Part shown: one piece after another, positions 1 to 13,529 of the stretch
How the letters are laid out: the number at the start of each line of letters is the position of its first letter
Numbering within the stretch: the first letter of the stretch is position 1
From: Asterias rubens
Taxonomy: Eukaryota > Echinodermata > Asteroidea > Forcipulatida > Asteriidae
NCBI RefSeq assembly: GCF_902459465.1
Contig: NC_047062.1
Location: 20,233,703 to 20,297,702, forward strand
Reading direction: 5' to 3'
Length of the DNA: 64,000 nt
Position numbers and translations under genes: made by a program
Notes under the pieces: model-generated
What the model was told of the DNA's origin: nothing
Seen by the model: only the letters and a program-made list of their open reading frames with translations
Databases searched by the model: none

Positions 1-286
1 ATAAATCTATCAAATCAAGTGTCTCACTCAAATTCTCATGATGGAAAAAACATTGTCTCATGTTACAATTACATTGTATGTTAATTAACAGGGCTCGAGT
101 TAGTCACAGCTTGACGTGAAAATACTATCCAGAAACTGCTTGTTAGTCAAACTTGGCTCTAAAAGCCTTTAGGTGGCCCGGCTGGATATTCGCTGAAATT
201 ATAATTCAGTTTGATTTTAAAGGTAAATTGTTATCTGATGCTTGGATCAAAAGTGATGCAGGCTCTGAGTATTAAAAGGCAGTGGC

Positions 287-660
287 TTAAAGCCATTGGA
301 CCCTTTCGGTTCAGAAAAAAAAAAAAAAATCACAGATTTACAAATAACTTACAGGGTTTACAGAAGGCAATGGTGAAAGACTTCTCTTGAAATATTATTC
401 CATGAAATGCTTTACTTTTTGAGAAAACAGCAAAACAATATAAATTCTCGTTAACTAGAATTACGGATTTATTTTAAACACATGTCATGACACGGCGAAA
501 CGCGCGGAAACAAGGGTGGGTTTTTCCGTTGTTTTCTCCCGACTCCGATGACCGATTGAGCCTAAATTTTCACAGGTTTGTTATTTGATATAGAAGTTGT
601 GGTACACAAAGTGTGGCCCTTGGACAACACTGTTTACCGAAAGTGTCCAATGGCTTTAAT
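287..660 (-). mobile_element. MITE family C copy
   Basis: This element has imperfect inverted ends of the form TTAAAGCCATTGGAC...GTCCAATGGCTTTAA. Two further copies in the opposite orientation lie at 48496-48859 and 58779-59150 and share long stretches, including the GTTTCCGC/CGCGTTTCGCCGTGTCATGACATG core. No coding capacity is visible. It is a non-autonomous DNA transposon by structure; the superfamily is not assigned. Confidence 0.75.
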
Positions 661-1996
661 ATCAGCTCATAGGAACAGTCAAAAGAAAAAGTTAGCGCAA
701 GACATGTTCAAGCTTGGAATTATCGCAGATGTTTTATTCAATAAGATATTTTATTGTAAACTGTAAAAATTAATAGCACGGTGCTATTTAACTCAGTTAT
801 GGTACAGTGCACACGTAAGCACAGAGTGTGATATTTTTTCAGAAATGTATCTTTTGAAGCTCGCTGTTTTATGGCTGTGTGCTAACAAGTCTTTGAACGA
901 CAGACAAATGCTGTATTTTTGGTTACACCGCCAAGTTTCAGAGGTTAATAATGAAGATCGGCCAAGCGTGTTGTTGCGCTGTTGCTGTTTATTACTAAAT
1001 ATTGTGGCCGGCCATTTTGTTGAAGTTACAGTGCTATAAATGTAGAACCAACATGTGTCGCAACCTCTCTGATAATTTCCTGAATGCATCCTGTCCATTA
1101 TCCTAAAGTCTGCATTTTCTTAAATTGAAAGGAAATGGATTCTCACTAACTGTTAACCTGTGGGCTTGAAATAATCTCATCACTGACGCTAGTCCAGTAA
1201 TTTTATGATGTAGCAAGTGAACAGCAGTACATGAATTTGTGTTCACATAGTTTTGGATACTCACATAGTGTACATAGTCTTACTATTTCTACCTCCATGG
1301 TCTTACTAACCCTCCTGGGAAAAAAACAGCAGAAAATAAATAGTTTTGTAAAATGAATGGAATATTTTCTCTAGAGATGATCCAGTGAAAGTTCCACGCT
1401 GCAAAAAAAAAACATTTGGTCATATTATGAAAAAATGTATAATTTCATTTATTAAAAACACATTACTAAATTCATAGTGTAGGACAATTGTTTTTTTTAC
1501 TTTAGAGTCTGCATTCAAACTTATTAGATTTTGTCACCTGGTAACTGACATTAAACTCTTTCAACCAATTAGCAACAAACATTTACATTCAAAATCCACT
1601 TGTTGGTAAATTGAGGGTTTTCAATGCAGACCACTGGTGACTGGTCTGCTTTCCCAAACCGGAACTGTCAACAAAAAGTCAGCCTCCACACCAGGATGTT
1701 CGCAAGGTGTTATCACAGTGTGACATCAAAACGGACCTGAAGGGAAATCACACCAATAAAACCTGTGTGGCTAAATAAATAAACCGGTAGGCCTAGATTT
1801 GCTTTTCATGAGATAGCAAGTTTGTCATATGATACCAATTTATAAGCCAGTAATAAAAATTCCCCTCATAATTTAGTATGAATCAATTCATGCCACATTG
1901 AGAGTTGATGATGGCCACGAAGATGAGTCACGATCTTGTAGTTTTGTCTGAACGTGCCTAGAGAGTAAAATAGCCAGATTTATGATGCTGTGCATC
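661..1996. other. intergenic, no gene seen
   Basis: The short open frames here lack splice signals, domain similarity or codon bias. The stretch is AT-rich with scattered homopolymer runs, and I see nothing I can name. Confidence 0.5.
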
Positions 1997-2545
1997 AAAG
2001 GCACTGGACGCTATTGATAATTACTCAAAATAGTTGTCAGCATAAAAACTTACTTGGTAACGAGCATTGGAGAGCTGTTGATAGAATAAAACATTGTGAG
2101 AAACAGCTCCCTCTGAAGTAGTGTAGTTTTTGAGAAAGAAGTAATTTTTGAACAATCAAGCATCTGAAAGCACACAACTTGTGCGACAAGGGTGTTTTTT
2201 CTTCCATTATTCTCTCGCAACTTCGACGATCAATTGAGTTCAAATTTTATCAGGTTTTTTATTTATAATTTATATGTTGTGATACACCAAGTCAGAAGAC
2301 TGATCTTTGACAATGGACCCTTCCCATGAAATATGCTAATCACATTCACGCATGCGTACAGACCCTGTTGGTTGGCAAACGCCATAGAGTCGCGCAATCG
2401 CGTCTCCGTCACGCAACCATTAGCCGTGTATAAAACAGCGCGATGTTCCCTCATTTTGCCAACCAAAACATTAGTGCGCACGTGCTGTGTGCAGTTTACA
2501 TATTTCATGGGAAGGGTCTATTACCAAAGATGTCCAGTGCTTTTA
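1997..2545 (+). mobile_element. MITE family A copy, interrupted by a second element
   Basis: The left end AAAGGCACTGGACGCTATTG and right end TGTCCAGTGCTTTTA are imperfect inverted repeats. The same family recurs at 10933-11330, 42160-42960, 47650-48018, 52850-53219, 54181-54567 and 61367-61747. This copy is split just before its right end by a different foldback element at 2316-2518. It is non-coding. Confidence 0.75.
2316..2518. mobile_element. small foldback element nested in MITE A
   Basis: It is bounded by a perfect 20-bp inverted repeat (GACCCTTCCCATGAAATATG at 2316-2335 and its complement at 2499-2518). The flanks rejoin to the MITE A consensus (TTTGACAA...TTACCAAAGATGTCC), so this element arrived later. 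The short open frames inside it are chance. Confidence 0.75.
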
Positions 2546-5500
2546 GGTTGGTCTTATATCAATCTATTCCATAATCCATGCTATGTAGCCCTGGAGGCCA
2601 TAAATACTGCGCTAAAGCAGGAAATATAATCCGATATTGTATACAAAAATACATCAGCATGCTGTCCTGATAGTCTGTTGTGAGTGGAGAATCACTTACC
2701 AGATGTGATCATTGTAAATGATTACACTGATCAATGGAGAATGTACATCCTTGCTTGAGGCACAGACTAGAGCCGCCCCCCCCCCCCTCTACAAGATCCA
2801 TCAAGATACTGTGGCTTGAATAAAGGGATGTTGGTTTTTGAAAAACAGGATGATCCTACCATACAAGACTGAGGAGAATATTTTAGTCATTGCTTTGTTG
2901 CTAGATTTCTCTCTTTTTTAATGAGTTTGATCTGAGACTTGGAGGCAATTGTCTCTGTTGCCCATGGTATTTGCCTTGGTGCCCCTTTTCTCCTAGAGGT
3001 GCCTTTTACAGGAGGAGATGCCTTGGTGCGCTTGTCCTTTCAACTGTGACGCAATCAAACTGACTGAGAACAAGTTTTTTTTTATCACATATGAAAGGCA
3101 TATTACCCTAAAACTTAGGGCAACATGTTGAAGGTTAACTTCCATTCAATGATATTATTGCAGATATTCAAGCACTGCACATGTTTAAGTTCTGATTTTA
3201 AGCAAACAAATAGTTTCATACAAGGAACGTGTACTGTGCAGTTTACTTCCTCATTACCTTTTATACAAAACTGACGCTTGTAGAATTTTTGTTCTGATCC
3301 TAGATCAAGGAATGCTTTAGTTTGTACACTGCTCAGTGGTTACCTTCAGACTAAAATGCCATGTGTAATGGACCCAATGCGGTTGTACTTAAAAGGCAAG
3401 AAGGCCTATCTTTAAATGTATACAATTAATCCAACATGTGAACAATTTATTTCAAAAAGTGTTCTGGTTTTTGAGATAAATCTGGGGGAAAATAATGTCC
3501 ACACAGCAGAAAGAATAATCTGTCATCAGAGTACGCAATCTGGGAAACTTTTTATACTGACCTCGGATTAAAATTGGGGCATAAAAACTTATACTTGTAT
3601 ATTTAACCACTTTAGTATCATGTATTTTGAAGTAAAATGGTTCTAAAAATGCTTTACTGGTACAAAAGGCTTCTAACCAAAAGTTTCTATTGCCATAAAT
3701 TTTAAAAGTGATTACCAAATGTATAGCTTTCCTTTAAGGACTCCTTATGCATGATCCCTGTTGTATACACAGACAAAGTGTCAACAAATCTACCCATTCA
3801 AAGGTCTCTTAGACTTTAAATAATTGATTGTGTTGACATATGAAACTGACTTTCCCTCCAGACTGTGTTAAACTAATCTTTTCAATGGTGTGTGATTTCA
3901 CTGGTTTCTTGTGAGGGGCTATTAGCAACAAGTACAGAATTGGATTGCTGCGAATTCAATAGAGATTTTGCCTCGAGCGTACTTGTTGTTGTTGCTTCTT
4001 TTCTTAGTAGATCAATGCATACAGCAGCGTTTTAGCTAGCGAGCCGTGCACCCGTGTTTTGCACGGCCAGTTTTGTGAAATCACGGCCTATTTTTTCAAG
4101 CACGGCCTGGCGGTGTAAATCTAGCCGTGCACTATTTAATTATACGTTTGTGTAATCTAGATATCAGGCATGAGAATCTTCCGGTTTAAACCGGAATTCC
4201 GTTTTTTTTTCCTTTCAAAATTGTGGTCTCCGAGTGCGATGTGAATTTGCTATAAAATTCGGGGGGTAGGTTTTTGGGGGTATACATTTGGATTTCTCTA
4301 ATCCCTCTTCTCTAGTCAGACAATGTAAGTTTACCTTTTGTTATTATCGCGGATCCCCACACGTCGTTCATGAAATACCGGCACCTAAACAATAAATTGC
4401 CGTCCAGCAGCTGGCCCAATTTACGGCTTGTTGTCTTCCTGACATCGCGCATGCATGCAGCAGCAGCGACAGATGTATAAACTTGCCTCATTCCTTGCTT
4501 CGTTTATAGTGGTACGGTTCAATAATGTTTGCGTGTAATGCGCTTGCTGGTGCAGCAAAGATAACACGTGTGGAGACTTTTGAAAGTCTACGGAAAAAAC
4601 AATGCACGTGTTTGCACCATGTGTACTGTGTACTGTGTACGTGCAGGTTTGCACACGAACCAATGAGCGGCGCGGCACGAATCTGAGATCGCCGGCAGGC
4701 CATGGTAAACTGGTACCAGTTATTTCCTCACAACCAGCGAAAGATATATTGGGAACCAGCGAACACACTGTACGTCCGGACGACGTGCTTTCTTCATTGG
4801 TTCTATTTCTATTTTGGGGTCTAATCTCAACCTCGTTCCAGTTATACCCTATGCTGAATAACAACCTCTTTCACAAAAACACATCGATCTCGCCAAATAT
4901 ATAGGCCTATATATATTTTTTTTTTAAATGTGCGTCGCCGACGGATCGTTAAAATCACAAACATTTAATTGCAAAAGAATTTCTTTTACACAACCGAATT
5001 TCAAATCAAGAACCTATAAAAATGGTTTTTGGTGAGAAAAAAAAAGCATTTTCAAGGGCAGAAATAAGGGATAAGATCGTCAAAAAAAAAAAAAATATTA
5101 TTACTATTATTTTTTCCCCCTTTCTTTTTCCGGAATTGTAACAAAATCGCAGGCGAACCCAAAATTGTTTGAGCTTTACATTCCTTATTTTCCCTTAAAC
5201 CTATTATAAAAATTAAAAAAAGGAAAAATCACACAAAAGTAGCTCACTTCTACCTGGAAAAATAGGTGTCAGAAATGCATCAGAGACCACCACAGAGCTT
5301 CTAAAGTACCCAGAGCTCCCAGGGCCCTTAAGCGGGCCCTGGACCCCGGCCGTAAGGGACTTCGCGCTGCGCGCTCGTGTTGTGTGCTTCGCACACAAAT
5401 TTTGGACTCTAAAAATATTGCACTCCCTGTTTTTCATTTTGCACTCCCACTTTTCAAATCCTAGCTAAAACACTGGCATACAGTTACCAGGAGGCAATTT

Positions 5501-7088
5501 GTATAAAGTGTCCTCTTTCTTAAGTGTAGCTCTCCTCTGACAATTTTTTTTAATGAATCCTCTTCTGTGTCTAAACATGCTGGTTTTACCCACACAATTT
5601 GGTTGAACTTAATTGTATTGAAGAAGTTACACACCAAAAAGCAACTTTGCATGTTTTATCATCACCTACAGTTACTGTTCAAGTACTAAGCACAAACACT
5701 TTTATGAAAGGTACATCAACCTCAAATCACTTTTTTCAGTTTTTAATTTTATTTTTTTAGTCTGTATTGATGTATTACTGGTATCAATAAAAAGGTAAAG
5801 CTTTGACCTCAACCTTTACATTAAAATTGGAACACAGTGGTAATAATATGTGTGCACATACTGTGTGGACATTCATTGACATTACAATTCATTTCAGCTG
5901 GTATCTGAAACAGGTGATGGAGACTTTATTTTGGATGTCTCCGTGAAAAGGGAAGGGGGCTTCAAACAAATGTAAAATAGCAACAACAAATTAGGAGGGA
6001 AAGAGTAGTTCTCCACATCTTGTTTGTGGTTGATAACTGGCGGTGGCCGGCTGTTTATAAACCTCACCTTTGGCTCGATCCAATAGCAGCGTTCATTACG
6101 ACACCCTAGAAGAATGTACCCTTTATTATTATTAGTCACAATACTACCAACAAAAATAGTTATAAATGTGTTGGCAAACGCAGCCACTTGCCATGAAAGA
6201 TCCATTGCCATCTGCCATTTATCCACCACATCTGTTGCAGTGTGTTCTGCTGCTTATTTTCTAAACTTAACCTAATCAATAATAGCACTGCGTGTAAATA
6301 TGCTGATTACGCTATGATTTTGGTACTATGGCATTTTAAACAGTATCATGTACTTTAGAAACCTCAACAATTTGCAAAGACAGAACACATGGCAGGCTTG
6401 TGTAATGAAATTTACGGTGTTTTCTGCCGTTTGTATTTTTGGACAGATATCCTTTTCAATGAATGTGCTTATAAAGATAAATGTTCTCATCAGATGGCAT
6501 TCTGTACACTAAACCCATTAGATGTTTGCAATTAATCTTAGCATGATTTCCATTTGTCAGTATTCTAAATGGAGCACCATTTAAATTTCAATCTGTATAA
6601 AAAGCCCTGAAGAGCAAAGACGGCCAGATTGTGTGAGTTAATTCCTTGAGGAAAAGCTGGAGTGATGTTTCTGGTCCTCAGCATTGCTGAGCTGCTCAGG
6701 GGTCAAACATTCCTGACTTCCTTGAGCCCTAAAGATTGAAAAGAGATGAGGCTTGTCATTTATCACATTGGGACAGAAGGCCAAACATGTTGCAAAATAT
6801 ATGGAAACTCAGTGTACACAACACAACAACAAGACTGTATTGGTATAGTTCACAAGATTGTACATATTTTGTTGTCAAGGTACAGAATACAATAGTTGTT
6901 TACATTTTACATACAGCAAGCAAACTCATCCTCTCAGAATTGTGATAAAAAATGCGCAGAAAAAGGATATTGATATCCTTTTTCTGCAATACAATTTTAT
7001 GTGTTTGATGTTTCATATCTAATATATATATTAAACTTTGTGTTTCTCTGATAAAAATAACATGTTTTGTTGAACTTTAACCACATCA
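2546..7088. other. intergenic, no gene supported
   Basis: No exon with recognisable protein similarity was found. The stretch contains a small GCCGTGCAC-bounded repeat near 4030-4130. It also has a GC-rich patch (5310-5400) that gives minus-strand open frames of low credibility, and many short AT-rich tracts. Upstream exons of the PPP1R14-type gene could in principle lie here, but I did not find the expected RxL...WI...LY motif of that family. Confidence 0.4.
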
Positions 7089-7189
7089 TTGTTCAAACTA
7101 CCCACATATTTTGAACTTGGTGAACAACAAAAATTGAGTGTGGAAAAAGGGCAACCCTGTTTTCATTCTCAATACAGAGCTACAATACA

Positions 7190-7300
7190 GACTCCCCCGG
7201 ATTTTGCAATCAACGAAGTATTTGACAACGATCTTCCGACGTCCCACAAAATCTTCCGGATCCTAAACCCTCTGATGGAAAAATACAAAGTCTACTTCTT
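7190..7300 (+). CDS. possible isolated coding exon, unknown gene
   Basis: A 37-codon stretch begins after an AATACAG acceptor-like site and ends at TTCTTG|GTAACC, phase 0 at both sides. It reads TPPDFAINEVFD, then NDLPTSHKIFRILNP and LMEKYKVYFL, a hydrophilic composition more exon-like than the surrounding DNA. The spacing LP..H..F..L.P faintly recalls a lipoxygenase helix, but that is too weak to name it. Joining it to the PPP1R14-type exon at 13530 would keep frame, yet it does not resemble that family's conserved centre. It may equally be chance. Confidence 0.17.
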
Positions 7301-7329
7301 GGTAACCCTTTTCTCATATCATTAGCATC

Positions 7330-10300
7330 TTGCAATTACCTATGTATTGTACGTTTAAGCTGTATAGTGCTTTGACATACATTTGGTATAAGTTGCAAGG
7401 AAAGTATAAAAACAGAAGCTGTTTTTACACTTTCCCAAGCAAAACTTGGGAAAACAGTACTTCGTTTCTGGGAATCTTGGAAAGCTATTTTCTCACCAAG
7501 TGTGTATCAGAAGTTTTCAGAACCATGGATATTTTATTTGTCTTGAGGTTTGGTACTCAAAGGAAACTTACAATCAGTAAACATTCAGATAATTTATTTT
7601 CTATGACTACCAATCATTAACGTTGTGTAAATACTCATAGCTTGATGGGTTTTGGGGATTTTTTTCCTTCAGAAAAAAACAAGAATTCCTGTGGAATTGC
7701 CAAATATGTAGTGTTAGTATACATGGGCTTGTCTATAGTTCCGGGTTGTAATTCATGGTTTCTATGGATTTCTGACTTGCAATATTAATGCATGACGAAT
7801 TCCCATTGCATGACTGTTGTATGACTGTTGTGCATCTAGATTCAGGATTCGATATAAAATATAAAATGAATCATAGTTTATCTGTGCTTTGTGAATGACC
7901 GCTCAGGTATACAAACCAAACATCAATGGATAATGGATCGACACAGTTGTCCCTCGCAGCTTGCTACAAGACTCCCGGGCTTGTTTACTCTCTGTATTGT
8001 CAAGGCTGTGAGAAATACATTTTCGATTCAGGTTGACATTGAAATTGTATTGGATGTGTTTTATTGTGTTTATTTGTTTTATTTCCTTTAAAGAATTGCC
8101 AGTTCTCCACGGGCCTTCTGGTCAATATATTCGTACACAAACAAAATATATAGCCAAAATGTGCTCTGGCAGCTTGTTGGACAAATTAGCCAGCAAACTG
8201 TTATACATGTTTGTGTACAGCTACATTTTAGATTGTGAAGCTTAATTACTTTTAATTAGTGTCTTTCAGCAGGACTATTAGTGCGGATTTTTAGTCTAGC
8301 ACCTTGACTCAATTTCACATAACCTTTGGTTTAGGCTGGTTGGTTTGATTGATGGATTTCATCCTCACACACAGGGTTTGCCTTTAATTTTTTCAGTGCT
8401 AGCCAACAGGGCATGGTACATTGTAGCTTGTCATTTCACTAGTTCGTCAGTTTTAATCGTCCATTCTTAATAGAGATACTTTTCAGTATTGTGCTCCTAC
8501 CTACATGTAGTCAATCAGACAACTTGGATAGAGTTCTGACTGGTCCTGGGGTGTTTTATCTCGCCAGAGGACCACTGTTTCGGGAGAAGGATGACAAGAC
8601 AACGTACATCAGTTAGTACATTTGGCAGTTGTTATCAACATACATTTTGCAAAGTTTTTAAAAAGCACTGGAAAATTTGGGGGGGGGGGTTGAAAAGAAA
8701 TGGCTTAATTGCTGTTGCTTGGTAGCTGGGACTCCGCTCTGAACAGTGAAAAATCACTTATTAACTTTCAACTCAAGTCTTTACAAATATTTATGGAGTG
8801 TACATCTGTATATTCATCGTTTACTTTCTATCTCCATTCTGAAACGAATGACAGCGCCATTTACATGTAGCTTAAATATTTGTGTGCAATATCAAATCAT
8901 CTGACAGTGCACTGCTTAGGTATACCTCATCTTGTTATCTTTAGCTACATGTATCCTTCCTCTTTATCTGAATTTGAATGACAGTGCCATTATGTACTTT
9001 GATTGGTTTATTAGTTGAGTAAAACTTAAATCATCGGACAAACTGTTTCAAATATACAGGTTAATGCATCTAGTTATCGTTGCCTGTCGATCCTTATTGC
9101 TGTGAACACTACATTTGCAGTGTACTACAGTGTACGTATGCAAACTCCATCCACTCTGTACTGGCAGTGTGCGCTGTGCAACAGCTGCCACCAGAGCTTC
9201 TGAAGGAAATGCGTGTTTGGCGTTACTGCCAGCCAGCTGAAGGTGTGACCAGAGAATAAATAATCAATTATTAAAAGCCGTGGCATGCATTAAACCGTGT
9301 GTTAGCACAAATCTGTGGTATTTGCTTGACGAAAATCAAAAAAGGGATGAACTGTGATTATTCAAAATGTCTTTTTTGTGAATGTGAGTAGTGCAACATT
9401 GTAATGTCTAGTCTTCTACTACAGCAACCACAAACAGAATCAACATCCGGCCCACTTAAAGGTTAAAGAAAGGACATGTCCCGAAAAAAAACATTCCAAT
9501 GTTTCTCAGATCAAATTTCATTTTCAGATTTGTTTTTCAAACATGTTTACATAGGCCTAATTGTGTGGTTATACAGTCTGGTGATGGTTATACAGAAATT
9601 AATGGTCTTTAACACGCTGAGAGGATCATGGTATTGTGTTTGTGTAGAGTGGGTTTTAACATAAACATTCATTTGGATGTGATTTTTAGTACACTGAGTC
9701 AAACTAAACATGGTGAGAACAACATTACCTGATTGTTTTTTGGTGACTTGTCATTTAAAACTAACATTGCAAAAACAAAGGTACGATGGTCTACGCCTAT
9801 ATCTGAGAAACCCAAACTGGCAGTTTATTATGAGAATAAAAAACAGTATACTATCATTTGCCATTGAACTTTGAAGTGCACAGTGCAAAGCTATCATAAC
9901 AAAAGAGGCTAATTTATCAAAGGACTGTGCACAAATTGGTATTATTGATGTAGAAAGCAAATTAATTGGTCCATCATTGACCTGAAGTGTTGATAGACGA
10001 GTACATTATGCTAGCCTGGGCAACACAAGTACTGAACAATTCAGGCACAATATTGTGCCAGCGTTTGAAATTGCAGGTTTACAATACATAGCCTACATGT
10101 AGGTATTGAGATAAAATGCAAATGTACAGTGCTGTACTTACTGCTTATCATACCATAGCAAGGGCAAAAAGGACCAGATGGCAATTTTAATCAAACTTTG
10201 AATATGAGGGGAAAATGCAGTGGTGTCATTTTCAAAGTCATCACTTAGTCAGTGAGCCTTGGCAACAATGAAGAAAATTGGAATAATAATAATGTTCTTT

Positions 10301-10932
10301 GTACCATGTGGTCTACATGTGAAAGTGCCTTCCCTGACCTGATTCAACTCAATCTGCCTGGTCTGAAAGGGTAGAGCATAATCACTGTTAAGAAGCGACA
10401 CCCTTTCATTCACAAGTTCAACAGCTGATCATGCTTGGTACACAGTGTATATATCTGCCATATCTATGTATAATATTTTTTTTTTGGGGGGGAGGGTCAT
10501 TACCAAAGTATGACCCTACCTTTAACTCTGGTACTCAGGTTTGACTCAAACCAATAACATCCTGACTTTTGTTTCACTGGTTTCCAGATACACAATCTCT
10601 CAAGCTTGACCACTAACAAAAGCCTGGCATAGTCATTACTGTACGTACATGTATAACAGGAACTGTAGAACAATTCACACTGTAAGCTGACACTCCAATT
10701 TTTCAGAACCAACTGAACTTTTCATACATGTACACATGTATCATCATTTTCATCAACAAGCTTGAGTTTCCTCCGTCCACAGGTCTCTCCTGACTTTGCA
10801 TTCTCACTCCTAAATTATCTAAACACCACTCCCATTGATGTCTTTCCTGTTTTTCCGCTCATTCCTATTCATAAATTTTACCGTCCGAATTCTTTCAGTC
10901 TTGAGCTTCCGCCCTATGTCGTTGATCTCTCT
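7330..10932. other. intergenic, no gene supported
   Basis: The DNA is AT-rich and unique-looking, with short open frames only. I see no splice-bounded exon, tRNA or clear repeat family in this stretch. Confidence 0.4.
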
Positions 10933-11330
10933 TTAAAGGCAGGGAATACTCCTTGTTATTACTCCAAAAGTTAATGACCTTAAAATGTACTTGGTAAAGA
11001 GCACTTGAGAGTAGTTGATATTATAAAACATTGTTGTCAACCTCATTTGAGGTAATGTAGTTTTTGAAAGAGAAAGAGAACGGGGTACCTTTTCACCCCC
11101 AAAAGTTGAATCTGTGTAAGGCATCAGGCATGAAGCCTTTTTTACAGGCATCTGAAAGTACACAATTCCAGGCAACAAGGGTGTTGTGTTCCTGTTTTCT
11201 TCATTATTTTCTTGCAACTTCGATGACCATTTGAGGCCAAATGTTATTTCATGCATATGTTTGGATACATCAACATGGCCAACGGTCGATGTAGACTTTG
11301 ACAATTACCAAAAGTTACCCAGCATTTAAC
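10933..11330 (+). mobile_element. MITE family A copy
   Basis: It begins TTTAAAGGCAGGGAATACTCC and ends GACAATTACCAAAAGTTACC, with diverged terminal repeats. Internally it carries the family blocks TATAAAACATTGTTGTCAACC, CAAGGGTGTT and TTGCAACTTCGATGACC. The minus-strand open frame here derives from the repeat. Confidence 0.65.
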
Positions 11331-12449
11331 CTTGACTTCCTGTCTCAATTGTAAGAGGTGTAATCTCTTCATCTTTCTTCATCATTGAAGAGCAGCCTGG
11401 TGACATCTTCTTTTTCATCTCCATTGTGCTTCGTTTCCAAGAAAAGACGATGCAGCAGGAGTTGCAACATACTGTCTTGGCGAATTCATGCAGTAGGAAT
11501 GTTGAATGAACAGATGGTGTTTGTGACTGTGTGCCCAGCTTGTTGTCTCTGCAGTGGTATCACTGTTGGAGATGTATATCTTATAATTAATATTACTCTC
11601 AACCGGAACATTAAAATTTCATTTGAATCAACATAAGTACATTTTCACTACAAATCAAGACATTATGTGCTACAAATGATGTAGAACATTTGTCGGGTTT
11701 ACGTGGATATAGGAGACATATAGAAATTCATGTCTCGTTGCCAGATGTAATTGTACATGCACTGTACATAGTGTGCATTTCCAGGTTAAAGGAAAGAAAA
11801 AGTACCTCAGAACATATTTTATATTTCATAAAAGCTCATTGCAGGATATACATCTTCACAATTTGTAGAAAGAGAAACTTGTATTTTGGTTTGTAAATAT
11901 TTGTGTTCAGGATTGGAATCAGGGTAACAGGGTCTGGTTGTTGGTTTTTTGTTTTTTCGTCCATAAGTTTCTATTTTGTGTTCATATTATTTGGATGTAG
12001 GCCTAAAACAATAAGTAAGAAGTGAACTTGTTGCCTTTATCACCATCCTATTGTTTTGACAGTTGGTGCCTTAACAGCATGAGGTCTGTGGTGGGAAAAT
12101 ACACATTTTAAAAAGTCACACCCTGTGTAATATTAACCTGGGGGCAATATGGCCGCATACAGAATGACCAAATACAAACAAACAGATCAACTGAGGTTAT
12201 TGACTGAACTGGCAGAGCCACTCCATCCTGTTAAATCTGTCACTATGTGCAAGGAGCTGTACAAAAACAAACATCTGTGTGTCCAGCACTGAAAGACTGA
12301 ATTGTGGGGTAGCAAGATATATCATAAGGCTCAATAGCAAACAAAAAATGCTTACAAATGTTCTGCTACATGTATTTGTCTGGTTACCTTCTGGTATTAA
12401 GCATAATTTTGTTATTCATTTTTAATTTTTGGTTTTTACCCATATACCG

Positions 12450-12600
12450 ATGTGTGCGTTAGCACTGTATACTCAGTACTTCTCAGAGTCCTGTGAAAAA
12501 ATATCACAGGCATGTTACTCGGGTGGGATTTGAACCCACGACCCTTGCAATTCTAGAGCAGTGTCTTACCAACTAGACTACCGAGGTTGCCCGGTAGCTA
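12450..12600 (-). repeat. tRNA-derived SINE
   Basis: The minus strand holds a tRNA-like head at about 12511-12592. It has an A-box-like GGTAGTCTAGTTGGTAAGAC and a B-box GTGGGTTCAAATCCCACC, preceded by an acceptor-stem-like CCGGGCAACC. The tail TATACTCAGTACT...GATGTG is shared with the repeat at 57843-57995. It is a SINE, not a working tRNA gene: the ends do not pair as a full acceptor stem and a SINE body follows. Confidence 0.65.
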
Positions 12601-12727
12601 GAGGCAGTTCGATTCCTATGTTTTGGCAGCTTTTGTTGTTTAGATGATTTTTGTACTTAAGCAGCTCTGTGCAAGTGTGCCCTGTCGTTGCCTTGATGTT
12701 GTACTAAACCGAGGTAACCTCAAGACC

Positions 12728-12862
12728 CAGGGGTCGATTTCACAAAGAGTTAGGACTAGTGGTAACTTAGGACTAGTCATACGGCAAGTCCTAAGTTAGG
12801 ATGAGTAACGCGTCCTAACGAGAGATAAGACTAGTCTTAACTCTTTGTGAAATCCACCCCTG
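12728..12862. mobile_element. MITE family B (foldback, CACAAAGAGTTAGGACTAG type)
   Basis: It is nearly palindromic: GGGTCGATTTCACAAAGAGTTAG at the left and CTTAACTCTTTGTGAAATCCACCCC at the right, with repeated GGACTAGTC/TCCTAAGTTAGG blocks inside. Relatives are at 15736-15866, 32618-32788 and 48018-48113. Confidence 0.75.
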
Positions 12863-13529
12863 ATTGCACATCAGGGCCTAGTTTTATAGTTCCTGCTTTA
12901 GGCATACATACAAAGTTGCTTTCTACCAGAATAAGGTTACCAGCCAAAATTCCTTGTCAACACACATGCACAAAATATGACTAGTATCCTGCCAAGTTCT
13001 ACTTTGAAGCAAAACAAATATTAAGCATTATTTTATACTTGTATAAGCAGCTCTTTGAAATTGGGCACTAGATGTTGACAATCGTTGGTTGAACTCAGGT
13101 TCATGTTCACTGCTCCAATCATTTGTACATGTGTACCAGCTCCCATTATTATCAACAGCAGATTGAAAAACCAATCATCTGAAAATGATTGCAAAGTAAT
13201 TCATGTGAATCGCTTTCCCAGCTCTTTTTTAGCCAATGAAGAATAACAAGTGCCTTGGCTATTCTGATAGAAAAACATGAAAGAAAATATGTGCAGACTG
13301 GTTTTCCATTTACAATGGCATCAACCTGTGGTTAGTGTTTAACAGAGTATAAAACATGTACTATGAAATCTATTTTAAGAGTGCCTTGATTGAATCAATT
13401 GATAGATTTCTTTATTGTATGTTCTGGTATATGAATGTCGCTCGTTTTGGAGCTGGTTTTTTTTCTTCTTAATTTATTTAATTTTTTTTCTTTAATTTTT
13501 TATTTTATTTCTTCTTTTTGTCTTCACAG

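Noticed and set aside
4421..4904. Overlapping frames of 147 and 100 codons on opposite strands
   Set aside because: No domain, no splice borders and no codon preference; they are likely chance in GC-richer DNA.
5213..5437. Minus-strand 74-codon frame with KSLTAGVQGPLKGPGSSG
   Set aside because: The GC-rich segment has the look of a dispersed repeat; there is no splice context and no domain.
12511..12592. Possible tRNA gene on the minus strand
   Set aside because: It has A and B boxes but no complete acceptor stem, and it continues into a SINE body shared with another locus.
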